From Tumebacillus algifaecis (GTDB lineage Bacteria; Bacillota; Bacilli; Tumebacillales; Tumebacillaceae): a stretch of 64,000 bases of DNA. A program made the position numbers and the translations under genes. The notes below the pieces were generated by a model. It saw nothing but the letters and a program-made list of their open reading frames with translations. It was not told the origin of the DNA and did not search any database. The stretch lies in NCBI RefSeq assembly GCF_002243515.1, contig NZ_CP022657.1, forward strand, positions 650,001-714,000, written 5' to 3'. Every line of letters starts with the position of its first letter. Position 1 is the stretch's first letter. Positions 1 through 8,216 of the stretch are shown in pieces.

Positions 1-1
1 G

Positions 2-2788
2 CTTGCGATCGCCGCGGCGATCGGTCCTTGCTTTCCTCCTGAGATGCTCGCCGAAGTGAGTGGACATTCCCTCGAACAGACGCTTCATCTCTTGCAGGCG
101 GCCGAACGAGAGGGGATGATCTGTTATGAAGAGCAAGCGAAAGATCGCCGCGGCGAGGAGCGCCTCTATCTGTTTTTGCACGATCAGGTGTGGCAGATGG
201 CCGACAGCATCTATGCGGATCGCCGTGCCGACTGGCACCTGAAGATCGGTCGTCTGTTGCAGCGGCAAAATTCGAACTGGCACGATGACGCCCTCTATGA
301 AACGATCGATCATCTTAATCTGGGCATGGCGAACATGTCGGATGGAGAACGGGCGGAGCTGGCTTGGCACAATTATCGGGCAGGAAGCAAAGCGATCTCA
401 TCGATTCAATATGCGAAAGCGAAACGTTATTTCGAAACCGGATTGCAGCTTGTGGAATCGGAAGTGTTCGAGTCGGGATCGCTCGTCTGTAAGCTCACGA
501 TCGAGTTGATCGAGTGTGAGCATATATGTGGGAACATCGAGCGGGCACAATCGCTTCTGCGCCGAGTAATGATTCATAAACAGAAGCTGAATCTGGAAGA
601 TCGCATCCGTGTCTACACCTATCTGATTCATCTGGCCACATATGATCAAAACGACAAAGCGGTGCAAACGGGGCGCGAGGCTTTGGCAGAACTTGGCTGG
701 AAGCTTCCAGAGAAGGTTTCGACAGCGACTGTGATCAAGGAAGTCCTGCTGACACAGGCTGTCCTGTATCGGATGCGCGATAAGTTCGATCGACTGCCTC
801 CGAATGAGGAGGTAGAATTTAAAGCTGTATCAGGTCTGCTTGTCGATCTGTTCACTCCACTCCTGATCCAGGATGACAAGTCGTTGATCGCACTGTACGC
901 CAAATTTATTCGCTATGGTGCAAAAAAGGGGATTAATGAACCGTTCGTCTTGCTCCTTAGCGTCTATGAACTGCTACTGCAAAGAGGATTACCGCAATTT
1001 TTGGAAGGTTACTGTCCCATAAAGTTGGAACATCTGCAAGCTACTTCCCAGCTCAGCCAAAGATTTCAACCCAAACTCCCCTTTATGATCGGGTTTTCCA
1101 AGCAGTTGGAGAATCCGATCGAAGCTTCGATCTATCTGGAAAAATCGTTGCGCTTGGGAGTAGAGATAACAGACCCAGCGTTTGTAAACCTGGCGATTGC
1201 CATGTGCCTCCTCAACCACTGCGGAGATGTGCACGCGTTGTCCAAGCTGCTTGCCTACATGGAAAGGGAGCCTCGACCGTTCACTGTTGACAGGGTGCTC
1301 GAACTGATACAGGTTGCTAAAGCATATCTGGCAGCACTTCAAGATGCTAGCTTGCAAGACGCTTTCGTGGCGATTCCAGACCCGGATCGTATGGATCGAG
1401 CGCAGGATGAGGAAGACAACTTCAGCTGCGGCTGCAGGCTGGAGGTTGCGTATCTGTCGGGAAAATACAAGGAGGCGCAGTACTGGGCGAAACGCTGTCG
1501 AGAGAATGAACTGGCACCCGATTTGTTGCAAGTTCGCAAGCAGCGGTTGTACGAAGCGTTAACTTTTGCCGCATGTTACGTGGATGCGACCCCCGATGAA
1601 CGCAAACGCACCCTTCGGATGCTTACGAAGCAGATGCGCTTGATGAGGAAGCGAAAGGGCTATTTGGGTGCTGATTCTGCCGCTCATCTGCTGATTCGCG
1701 CAGAGTGGAAGCGCATCTGCGGTGATCGACAGGAGGCGATGCAGGAATATGCAGCCACGATTGAACGGGCGCGGCAGGAAAAGCAGGGGCTTTTTGAGGC
1801 GATCAGCTATGAACGGCTTGCCGTTTGCTATCAAGAGGCTGGCAGTCGAACGGGCGTGACGATTTCGTTGATGGATGCTTGTACTGCGTACACGGTCTGG
1901 GGAATCACCGCCAAAGCGAAGCAGATCAGCAGCGAGCATGCTGATGTAAGTGGATACTTGTCAACGCCATTGGAGGCGCGGGCGACAGAGATGGAGAGAG
2001 AAGGTCAGGATCTTGTGAGGACTGATGAGAACAAGGTCGTTGACAGCCCCGCTTCGCTCGCGGAAGAAGATCTTCTCCATCAGATTGTCAGATGGTCGGT
2101 CAAGCCGAATGATCCCAATCTCCTGGAAAGTTTCCTGACGGCCACGCTCCGTCAAGCAGGGGCCGATCGAGGATTGGTGATCAGAAGTCTGAGCGGGAGT
2201 TTTCAAATTAAGGCGCAGACTGGGAGTGTCAATTGCGAAGGAGCTGCCAGCACCTACTCGGAAGCTGTGCTTCGCCATGTGCGGATGACAGGTGAAGCTT
2301 TGATGATCGACGATGCAGCTCGCAGCTATTTTCAGAAAGATCCCTACATTCGGCAGTGTGCACCACGTTCGATCATCTGCATGCCGATCGTCTTCCCGGG
2401 TAATCAACCTAGCGATCTGCTCTATCTGGAAAATACGCAGGTGACAGGCGTTTTCACGGAGACGACTCGAAACGTCCTCGAACTGATGATCACGCGGATG
2501 ACATACCTGAGGGTGCTATCGGGCACAACAGCCGAAGCAGGAGGGGAGGTTCCTTTCCCTGTTGTGCAGCCCGAACCGCAAGCGCTGATCGAGCCGTTGA
2601 CGAATCGTGAGACTGAGATCCTGATCGCCCTGTCGGAAGGGCTATCCAACCGAGAGATCGCAGAGAGATTCAACATTACCGAACCGACAGTGAAAACACA
2701 TGCCTCCAACATTTATGGCAAACTCGGCGTGAGGCGTCGCGGACAGGCTGTGGTTCGAGCAAAGGAACTGCAACTGATCAGCAGATAA
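2..2788 (+). CDS. Large TPR/GAF regulator with C-terminal LuxR-type HTH (5' truncated)
   Basis: The reading frame is open from base 2, so the N-terminus (probably an ATPase or kinase module) lies outside the window. What is visible begins like the end of an AAA/STAND domain, continues as a long alpha-helical region resembling TPR repeats, then a GAF-like segment over roughly residues 690-830. It ends in a LuxR/GerE helix-turn-helix with the signature LTNRETEILIALSEGLSNRE and TVKTHASNIYGKLGV. This layout matches large signal-integrating transcription regulators that bind DNA through the C-terminus. It is a single gene followed by a strong terminator. The target genes and ligand cannot be told from the sequence. 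Confidence 0.85.
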   Translation, partial: LAIAAAIGPCFPPEMLAEVSGHSLEQTLHLLQAAEREGMICYEEQAKDRRGEERLYLFLHDQVWQMADSIYADRRADWHLKIGRLLQRQNSNWHDDALYETIDHLNLGMANMSDGERAELAWHNYRAGSKAISSIQYAKAKRYFETGLQLVESEVFESGSLVCKLTIELIECEHICGNIERAQSLLRRVMIHKQKLNLEDRIRVYTYLIHLATYDQNDKAVQTGREALAELGWKLPEKVSTATVIKEVLLTQAVLYRMRDKFDRLPPNEEVEFKAVSGLLVDLFTPLLIQDDKSLIALYAKFIRYGAKKGINEPFVLLLSVYELLLQRGLPQFLEGYCPIKLEHLQATSQLSQRFQPKLPFMIGFSKQLENPIEASIYLEKSLRLGVEITDPAFVNLAIAMCLLNHCGDVHALSKLLAYMEREPRPFTVDRVLELIQVAKAYLAALQDASLQDAFVAIPDPDRMDRAQDEEDNFSCGCRLEVAYLSGKYKEAQYWAKRCRENELAPDLLQVRKQRLYEALTFAACYVDATPDERKRTLRMLTKQMRLMRKRKGYLGADSAAHLLIRAEWKRICGDRQEAMQEYAATIERARQEKQGLFEAISYERLAVCYQEAGSRTGVTISLMDACTAYTVWGITAKAKQISSEHADVSGYLSTPLEARATEMEREGQDLVRTDENKVVDSPASLAEEDLLHQIVRWSVKPNDPNLLESFLTATLRQAGADRGLVIRSLSGSFQIKAQTGSVNCEGAASTYSEAVLRHVRMTGEALMIDDAARSYFQKDPYIRQCAPRSIICMPIVFPGNQPSDLLYLENTQVTGVFTETTRNVLELMITRMTYLRVLSGTTAEAGGEVPFPVVQPEPQALIEPLTNRETEILIALSEGLSNREIAERFNITEPTVKTHASNIYGKLGVRRRGQAVVRAKELQLISR

Positions 2789-2805
2789 TCGAAGTTCAAC
2801 GCATC

Positions 2806-2841
2806 GAAAGCTGGGCCAATGGGTGCCCAGCTTTCTTTTTT
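2806..2841 (+). terminator. Rho-independent terminator of the LuxR-type regulator
   Basis: An 11-bp stem (GAAAGCTGGGC pairing with GCCCAGCTTTC) around an 8-nt loop is followed by a run of T residues, 17 bp after the stop codon. Confidence 0.9.
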
Positions 2842-2944
2842 TGCTATTTTTGCGGTCTACAACTTTTGGATGATACGATTTTTTCCCCTAAAGTCTATAC
2901 TTTCACGAGTGTTATGGAAATCAAACAGCTAGGAGGATTGAGAG

Positions 2945-5389
2945 ATGGGTCGTTTCGGGAGAAGGGGATCGCTAAGGAACTGGATCACCAGTGTCATGCT
3001 CATTTTTGCATTGTTGATCGGTTCGGTAGCGAATGCGGTTGCTTTCAAAGATGTATGCGAAAGTCACTGGGCCAGCAAACAGATTCAGGAGTGGCTAGAC
3101 AAAGGGCTCGTAAAAGGGTATCAAGATGGAACTTTTAAACCGAACGGCAAGGTGACGAGAGCAGAATTTATGGTGCTCGTGAACGGCGGTTTTGGTTTTA
3201 CCGAAGAGCAGGAAATTAACTTTTCGGACGTGAAAGCGGGAGCATGGTACGAAGGGGCTGTCAAAAAAGCGGCAGCTGCAAGCTACATCGACGGATACGA
3301 AGATGGCACCATGCGTCCCGATCAGCAGATCAGCCGGATCGAAGCGGCTGCTATCGTGGCGAAAATCGCCAAGCTACAAGGAAATGAAGCGGAGGCAGAC
3401 GCATTTCAAGATGCGATCCCCAAATGGGGCAGAGCGGCTGTCGGCGCCATGAAGGAACATGGCTATATCATCGGCTATCCGGATGGAAGCTTCGGTGCAG
3501 CCAAGCCGATGACGCGCGCAGAAGCGATCGTCGTTCTCGACCGGGTCGTAAAGGATCAGGAAATCAAAGCGCCGGAAGTGTGGACGATCGACAAAGCGGG
3601 GACGTACGGTCCCGTTGAAGGAAAACAGGTCGTAGCAGGCGATGTCAACATCACGGCTGCCGGCGTGAAACTGCAAAATGTGACGATCAACGGGAAGCTG
3701 AACATCTCCGAGTCGGTCGGCGAAGGCGATGTCGAACTGAAAGGCGTCACCGTCAAGGGGGATTCCTTCATTCAGAGTGGAGGGGAGAACAGCATTCATA
3801 TCGAAGACTCGGTTCTCGACACGGTGAAGGTTCTCAAGAAAACAGGCACGATCGGAATTGTCGTCAAGGGAGTCACGAAGATCGAAACCTTGAAGATCGA
3901 TTCGCTCTCCATGCTGGATGTTGGCAAGAACGCAACGATCGAGGAGATTATCATCAACGCCGTTACCAATGTAATCGGTGAAGGAACGATCCATCAAGCG
4001 TTCATCAACATTTCGGGAGTCAGCTTCGAAAAAGCACCGACGATCATCAAGACGGCGGAAGGTGTTCAACCTCCGTCGATCAAGTCGACAACACCTGGTA
4101 CAGGCAGTGGTGGCACTGGCGGCAGCGATGGTGGCGGCGATGGTGGCGGCGATGGTGGCGGCGATGGTGGCGGCGATGGTGGCGGCGATGGTGGCGGCGA
4201 TGGTGGCGGCGATGGCGGTGGCGAAACGCCTCCCGATACCACAGCGCCCGAACTGTCGAACGTATCCGTTAAAGCTTATATTGGAACAGCGGTTTCGGCG
4301 ACGAGCAATGAAGCGGGAAGCCTGTACTTGGTACCGCACGCGACAGAAGCAAGTCTCGCCGCCTTGATTGCAGCGACGGCAGCAAATAAAGGCACTACAG
4401 TGCCGGCCGAAGCTAACGTGTCGGTCGACCTAGGCACGACAGGTCTTGCAGCAGGAATCTATGTGGTCTACGCAGTCGATGCGGCTGGAAATCTGTCGGC
4501 GAAATCAGCAGATATCATCGTGGCACCTGTTGGGTATACACTCATTATGTCTGCACAGGATCTTGAAAACATGCGAATGGATCCGGACGGTAAGTTCATT
4601 CAGCTCATGGACATCGATTTCGAAGGCAACAACTGGGAGCCGCTTAATTTCTGGGGCACATATGACGGAAATGGTTACACAATTTCGAACCTGAAAATTG
4701 AAAATACTGCAGGCCAATTCGTGGGCTTCTTTGGATTTGTGGATCAACCGGATCAAGGTGCTGTGATCAGACAGGTTCAACTGTTGTCTGTATCGATCAA
4801 TGGTAACGGTAACGGTAACGAATGGATCGGCGGCTTGGTTGGTTACCTCAAAGAAGGATCTGTAGTAGTAGACAGCCATGTCACAGGTAGTGTGACAGGA
4901 ACAGGAATAGCAAAAGCAGTCGGTGGTTTGGTTGGTTATAATGAAGGCTCCATCACAGGCAGCTCTGCTTCAAGTGATGTAACTGGATATGACTCTATCG
5001 GCGGCCTTGTTGGCGAAAACCACGGTCAAATCACCAATAGCTTTGCCTCTGGAAATGTGGAAGGGCATACACGGGTCGGAGGCCTTGTTGGCAATAACTT
5101 CGGTCAAATCACCGAGAGCCATGCAACTGGTGCTGTAACTGGATTATTCAATAATGTTGGTGGTCTTGTCGGTTCCAGCGAGGGTGAGATTGTTGATAGC
5201 TATGCAACTGGGCATGTAAAAGGAGGAACGTTTGATATCGGAGGACTTGTCGGCACTAACCACGGTCAAATCACCAAAAGCTCTGCCTCTGGAAATGCGG
5301 AAGGGCTTAAACGGGTCGGAGGCCTTGTCGGCACTAACTTCGGTCAAATCACCGAGAGCGATTCAACTGGTACTGTAAGGTTGCTGTAA
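2945..5389 (+). CDS. S-layer-homology protein with Gly-Asp linker and GLUG repeats, C-terminus truncated by frameshift
   Basis: AGGAGG at 2931 sits 8 bp before the ATG. The 814-aa product has a signal peptide (basic residues, hydrophobic 15-30, Ala-x-Ala near 31-33), then three SLH domains at about 33-80, 92-143 and 153-201 that should anchor it to secondary cell-wall polymer. A beta-helix-like region follows (about 207-370), then a GGGD repeat linker (395-426), an Ig-like segment beginning TTAPELSNV, and at least seven GLUG repeats of the GGLVG-x-N-x-G-x-I type. The frame ends in the middle of a GLUG repeat; the natural C-terminus is readable downstream in another frame (5383-5625). Probably a surface adhesin-like protein, now truncated or phase-variable. 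The first three domains look intact. Confidence 0.85.
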   Translation: MGRFGRRGSLRNWITSVMLIFALLIGSVANAVAFKDVCESHWASKQIQEWLDKGLVKGYQDGTFKPNGKVTRAEFMVLVNGGFGFTEEQEINFSDVKAGAWYEGAVKKAAAASYIDGYEDGTMRPDQQISRIEAAAIVAKIAKLQGNEAEADAFQDAIPKWGRAAVGAMKEHGYIIGYPDGSFGAAKPMTRAEAIVVLDRVVKDQEIKAPEVWTIDKAGTYGPVEGKQVVAGDVNITAAGVKLQNVTINGKLNISESVGEGDVELKGVTVKGDSFIQSGGENSIHIEDSVLDTVKVLKKTGTIGIVVKGVTKIETLKIDSLSMLDVGKNATIEEIIINAVTNVIGEGTIHQAFINISGVSFEKAPTIIKTAEGVQPPSIKSTTPGTGSGGTGGSDGGGDGGGDGGGDGGGDGGGDGGGDGGGDGGGETPPDTTAPELSNVSVKAYIGTAVSATSNEAGSLYLVPHATEASLAALIAATAANKGTTVPAEANVSVDLGTTGLAAGIYVVYAVDAAGNLSAKSADIIVAPVGYTLIMSAQDLENMRMDPDGKFIQLMDIDFEGNNWEPLNFWGTYDGNGYTISNLKIENTAGQFVGFFGFVDQPDQGAVIRQVQLLSVSINGNGNGNEWIGGLVGYLKEGSVVVDSHVTGSVTGTGIAKAVGGLVGYNEGSITGSSASSDVTGYDSIGGLVGENHGQITNSFASGNVEGHTRVGGLVGNNFGQITESHATGAVTGLFNNVGGLVGSSEGEIVDSYATGHVKGGTFDIGGLVGTNHGQITKSSASGNAEGLKRVGGLVGTNFGQITESDSTGTVRLL
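4127..4222 (+). repeat. 12-bp tandem repeat encoding Gly-Gly-Gly-Asp linker
   Basis: Seven perfect copies of GATGGTGGCGGC are followed by one variant copy (GATGGCGGTGGC). The array stays in frame and gives a flexible, acidic linker between the anchor half and the exposed half of the SLH protein. Its length could change by slippage in 4-residue steps without loss of frame. Confidence 0.95.
5018..5371 (+). repeat. Imperfect ~114-bp direct repeats 240 bp apart within the GLUG region
   Basis: The segment beginning AACCACGGTCAAATCACC at 5018 recurs at 5258 with few differences over about 114 bp, including the shared block GGTCAAATCACCGAGAGC. The copies encode pairs of GLUG repeats and form a higher-order two-repeat unit. 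The second copy ends just before the frameshift. Confidence 0.85.
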
Positions 5390-5625
5390 CTAGATATTTC
5401 AATATCGGCGGACTCATCGGCTCTAGTGAGGGACCGATATCTGATAGCTATGCGGAAGGTGCTGTAACTGGAGATGACTAGGAAGATCTTTCCGAAGTGA
5501 AGGCAAAGAAAGTAGGCACCTTTGAAGCAGTCAATTGGTCGATCATCGAATCTGACAGCACCTGGGTCATCAAAGAAGGGAAGTACCCGATTTTAAGGTG
5601 GCAATTGTCGAGGGAAGCAGAATAA
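5383..5625 (+). pseudogene. Detached 3' end of the SLH/GLUG gene
   Basis: In the frame beginning at 5383 the sequence continues with AVTRYFNIGGLIGSSEG, another GLUG repeat, then meets TAG at 5479-5481. It then reads on through WVIKEGKYPILRW, a typical GLUG-protein C-terminus, to TAA at 5623. Compared with the earlier repeat copy, an extra 11 bp (5372-5382) explains the shift out of frame. Two independent lesions argue for decay rather than a sequencing error. Confidence 0.8.
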
Positions 5626-5639
5626 AAGGATTACGAATG

Positions 5640-5690
5640 GAACAGGCAACCTGTCGCCCGATAGCGGCAGGTTGCCTGTTCTTTGCTGTT
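5640..5690 (+). terminator. Terminator after the SLH gene remnant
   Basis: A 14-bp perfect stem (GAACAGGCAACCTG with CAGGTTGCCTGTTC) surrounds a 14-nt loop, followed by TTTGCTGTTCTT. It lies between the SLH gene and the convergent ferredoxin gene and may serve both. Confidence 0.85.
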
Positions 5691-5728
5691 CTTGAACTAA
5701 AGTGAATGCGGAACACAGGTGTACAAGC

Positions 5729-6121
5729 TTAGCAGCAGAAGCGGGCTTGGCAACTCAAGCGTAGGCCGCTTGTGCGTGACGCACTGAGCGTTTGCTGTTC
5801 GAGCGGCGTGGGCGGGCTGAGTTGCTCAGCCCCTGCTATCACTTGCACCGCACATTGGCCACAGGTGCCCTTTTGACACTTGTAGGCGATCGGTTGGGCT
5901 TGGCGCAATCCGGCTTGCAACAGCGTGGCACCGGAGAGGGCGGACACGACCAAGCTGCGCCCAGACTGCCGCAGTTTGATCGGGCGCGGCGGCGTGGCCA
6001 CAGGCGGCACAGACGATGTTCGAGGCGCGAGACCATGCGAGGCAAGACGTTGGGCTACAGGTCGCGATTCCGGGCCACGCTTTGATTCGATCAGCGAGCC
6101 CACGGTCAGTTTTTTGCTCAT
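5729..6121 (-). CDS. 2Fe-2S ferredoxin with N-terminal encapsulin-targeting motif
   Basis: I chose ATG at 6121, one base after the upstream stop, giving 130 aa; an in-frame TTG at 6130 would add three residues. The N-terminus reads MSKKLTVGSLIESKRG. LTVGSLI is the classical encapsulin cargo-loading motif, usually found at cargo C-termini. A Pro-rich linker (about 16-48) leads to a plant-type ferredoxin domain with C82-x4-C87-x2-C90 and C124 as cluster ligands, and an unusual CC at the very end. Known IMEF-encapsulin loci also carry ferredoxins with N-terminal targeting peptides, proposed to help mobilise stored iron by reduction. Translationally coupled to the 154-aa gene upstream and opposite the encapsulin unit. 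Confidence 0.85.
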   Translation of the reverse strand: MSKKLTVGSLIESKRGPESRPVAQRLASHGLAPRTSSVPPVATPPRPIKLRQSGRSLVVSALSGATLLQAGLRQAQPIAYKCQKGTCGQCAVQVIAGAEQLSPPTPLEQQTLSASRTSGLRLSCQARFCC

Positions 6122-6122
6122 C

Positions 6123-6587
6123 TCAGCCAACAGCTTTGATCGCAGGTTGCGGCTTCTCGGTTGGCACTCGTTTCAGCGACAGATTCGTCGTCTCCTCCAT
6201 GCCCAGGTCATTCAACAGCGTCTGCAACTCTTTTTGATACGACGAGGCGGCGGCCCCTTGGCTGAATTCTAGCAGGCGTTTGGCGCGGGCGCTTTTTTGT
6301 GCAAAGGCCCACGCTTGGTACGCTTTGTTGTTCACATCGGCCACGCGCTTATGAACGGGTCGCAGCACCAGCGTCAACTGATCGACGTTGACCACGCGCA
6401 CCGCGCCTTGCTCATCCATAAAGCCAAGTGAATAGAAGCGGTGTCCGGTGTAATCGACGCGCACGATCACCGCGTTGTCAAACTGGCTGCCATCGGCCAA
6501 TGTGATCGATTCCGTCTCGATGCAACCGCCGATCTCTTTGCATTTTTCTAAGCCATTATAAAAATCAATCAGTCCGAAAAGGTTCAT
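6123..6587 (-). CDS. Unrecognised 154-aa protein of the encapsulin locus
   Basis: ATG at 6587 gives 154 aa. I recognise no family. The N-terminal half (to about 85) looks like a small beta-rich domain (ITLADGSQFDNAVIVRVDY, GFMDEQGAVRVVNVDQLTLV). The C-terminal half is basic and helical (AFAQKSARAKRLLEFSQ). Cys16 and Cys22 are the only cysteines. No signal peptide, membrane segment or encapsulin-targeting motif is visible. It is the first gene of the minus unit, with the ferredoxin directly after it, and its promoter region holds the Fur box shared with the encapsulin genes. A role in iron handling at the compartment is inference from position only. Confidence 0.75.
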   Translation of the reverse strand: MNLFGLIDFYNGLEKCKEIGGCIETESITLADGSQFDNAVIVRVDYTGHRFYSLGFMDEQGAVRVVNVDQLTLVLRPVHKRVADVNNKAYQAWAFAQKSARAKRLLEFSQGAAASSYQKELQTLLNDLGMEETTNLSLKRVPTEKPQPAIKAVG

Positions 6588-6612
6588 CTTCGGTACCTGC
6601 CTTTGTTGTATT

Positions 6613-6627
6613 TGAGAATGAATATCA
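6613..6627. promoter_or_regulatory. Fur box between divergent encapsulin-locus units
   Basis: TGAGAATGAATATCA differs at two positions from the 7-1-7 Bacillus Fur consensus TGATAATNATTATCA. It lies 26 bp upstream of the 154-aa gene start and about 100 bp upstream of the IMEF-like gene. It could repress both divergent units when iron is plentiful. Confidence 0.75.
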
Positions 6628-6729
6628 TTTACATCTATCTTAGCAAGAAACTGACCGTTTGTATATTCACAGAAAAAAATGGAAAGCATGGTATGGACGT
6701 AAGTTGCGAAGTCAAGGAAGGGTGAAACG

Positions 6730-7047
6730 ATGCAGGAGATCGAGCAAATCTTGCAGATGTTGGAACGGGAGCGCGGGAGCATCCATACGTTCATCGAACA
6801 CATGGGCATCATCATGAACAACACGGAAGACCCGCTGACCAAAGAGCTGCTCGCCCACCTGGTGGAAGAGGAAGAAGAGCACCTCTCACGCTTGGAACAA
6901 CTGCTTCCGTTGCTTTCGGCAGCCGATTGGCAAGCGGGATCGACAGAAGCGGAGCGTGTGATGTCAGATGCCGAGCACACGGGCAGGCAGGTCGGAGTTC
7001 GTGAGAGCGGACGGACGCTGAGCGTGGGCAGCATGATTTCCTACTGA
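6730..7047 (+). CDS. Half-size IMEF-like encapsulated ferritin-like cargo protein
   Basis: A 105-aa protein with ribosome site AGGAAGGG. It forms one predicted helical hairpin (helices about 2-30 and 34-63) with the acidic stretch EEEEEHLSRLEQLLPLL. That stretch closely resembles the EEEEQRLSRLDVLIPLI stretch I recall from the Iron-Mineralizing Encapsulin-associated Firmicute cargo. Full IMEF proteins are about twice as long (two hairpins). A disordered linker (about 64-94) leads to the C-terminal targeting peptide RTLSVGSMISY. The encapsulin gene follows 31 bp downstream. The likely role is iron oxidation inside the shell as a dimer or higher oligomer. Conserved Glu and His residues (E17, H24, E46-E50, H51) are candidate metal ligands. 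The IMEF assignment rests on this short similarity and context. Confidence 0.75.
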   Translation: MQEIEQILQMLERERGSIHTFIEHMGIIMNNTEDPLTKELLAHLVEEEEEHLSRLEQLLPLLSAADWQAGSTEAERVMSDAEHTGRQVGVRESGRTLSVGSMISY

Positions 7048-7078
7048 TCCAAGGTCGCGACGTGAGGAGGAAGCTGAA

Positions 7079-7927
7079 GTGAGCATCGCAAGAGCGATTG
7101 ATAATGACATGCCGCTGCGCGGTGATGATGAGGAACGCTTGTTGCACGAGTTGATTCAAGCGGCACGCCGCCAACTGGTCGGACGACGCTTTATTGAAAT
7201 TTACGGTCCGCTGGGCGCTGGTGTGCAAGGCGTGCCTGCCGAAAGCTATGAACAGCAGGCCGAGCTGGCCGAAGTTGACCAACTCGGGGAAGAAGAAAAT
7301 GAAGCGTTCGGCACAGGCGTTCGTCGGCAATTGACGATTCCGATCTTGTACAAAGATTTTATTTTGCATTGGCGGGATATCGAGTTGGCGCGGCAGTTGG
7401 AGACGCAAATCGACTTCAGTGCCGGTGCGGGCGCAGCAGCTGTGGTCGCCGCGAAAGAGGACGATCTGATCTTTAACGGCAATCAAGCGCTGGATATCGA
7501 AGGGCTGGTCAACGCCCGCGGCCGCCTGACCCATCTGATCGAAGACTGGGCGGAGCATGGCCGTCCCTACGCCGATGTGGTGCAGATGACGACCAAACTG
7601 GTCGAGGCAGGGCAATACGGACCCTACGCGATGGTCGTCCACCCTGTTCTCTACGCGAAGATGCTGCGCGTGCACCAAGGGACGAACGTGCTGGAGATCG
7701 AGCACATTCGCGAGTTGGTGACGGCAGGTGTGTTCCAATCTCCGGTGTTGCAAGAGAATTCGGGTCTGCTCGTCTCGGTCGGGCGCCAAAATTTCGATTT
7801 GGCCATCTCGGAGGATCTAAACGTTTCCTATTTGGGGGCTGAGCGCATGAACCATCCGTTTCGCGTCTATGAATGTCTGGTGCCGCGCATCAAACGTCCG
7901 TCGGCGATCTGTGCGTTTGCGCTCTGA
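7079..7927 (+). CDS. Family 1 encapsulin shell protein
   Basis: The 282-aa product starts at GTG 7079, 8 bp after GAGGAGG. Length and sequence fit the HK97-fold encapsulin shell: N-terminal helix ending in RRFIEIYGPLGAGVQ, the mid-domain DFILHWRDIELARQ, and the C-terminal A-domain with YGPYAMVVHPVLYAKM and FDLAISEDLNVSYLG. Such proteins self-assemble into icosahedral compartments that load proteins carrying a targeting peptide. It follows the IMEF-like cargo gene in the same operon; a second predicted cargo, the ferredoxin, lies on the opposite strand. No cysteine-rich or unusual insert is seen. Confidence 0.93.
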   Translation: MSIARAIDNDMPLRGDDEERLLHELIQAARRQLVGRRFIEIYGPLGAGVQGVPAESYEQQAELAEVDQLGEEENEAFGTGVRRQLTIPILYKDFILHWRDIELARQLETQIDFSAGAGAAAVVAAKEDDLIFNGNQALDIEGLVNARGRLTHLIEDWAEHGRPYADVVQMTTKLVEAGQYGPYAMVVHPVLYAKMLRVHQGTNVLEIEHIRELVTAGVFQSPVLQENSGLLVSVGRQNFDLAISEDLNVSYLGAERMNHPFRVYECLVPRIKRPSAICAFAL

Positions 7928-7933
7928 TTCTTG

Positions 7934-7980
7934 AAAAGCGACCGCTTGTCATCTCAAACAGGCAAGCTGTCGTTTTGCGC
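7934..7980 (+). terminator. Terminator of the encapsulin operon
   Basis: Imperfect stem AAAAGCGACCGCTTG pairing with CAAGCTGTCGTTTT, 7 bp after the encapsulin stop, with a T-run in the 3' arm. Confidence 0.65.
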
Positions 7981-8216
7981 TGTGCAAGGCTGGCTGCAAA
8001 CGAACGCGGTCCGGCCATTTTGCACGGTTTCGGACGCGTTTTGGACAGAGGCTGACCTATTTTTATCGAATCTAGATAAATACCGCTAAGATTTAAGGAA
8101 TTATACGAAAATATGCCAAAATCTAGTGTGTATTTGTCGAACAGAATGTAGTACGATAGAACTAGAATTCGAAATCTCTCATTCTTGATTCGATGAGAAA
8201 AAGGAGGTGACCAAAG

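Noticed and set aside
4127-4222. Short regular repeats that could suggest a CRISPR array
   Set aside because: The 12-bp units are directly adjacent without spacers and encode a GGGD linker in frame.
3374-4339. Long minus-strand reading frame opposite the SLH gene
   Set aside because: It lies fully inside a well-supported gene, reads as low-complexity protein, and has no ribosome site; it is a codon-bias shadow.
6588-7034. N-terminal extension of the 154-aa gene across the cargo gene
   Set aside because: The upstream frame would run antisense through the IMEF-like gene; ATG 6587 begins where protein-like composition starts.
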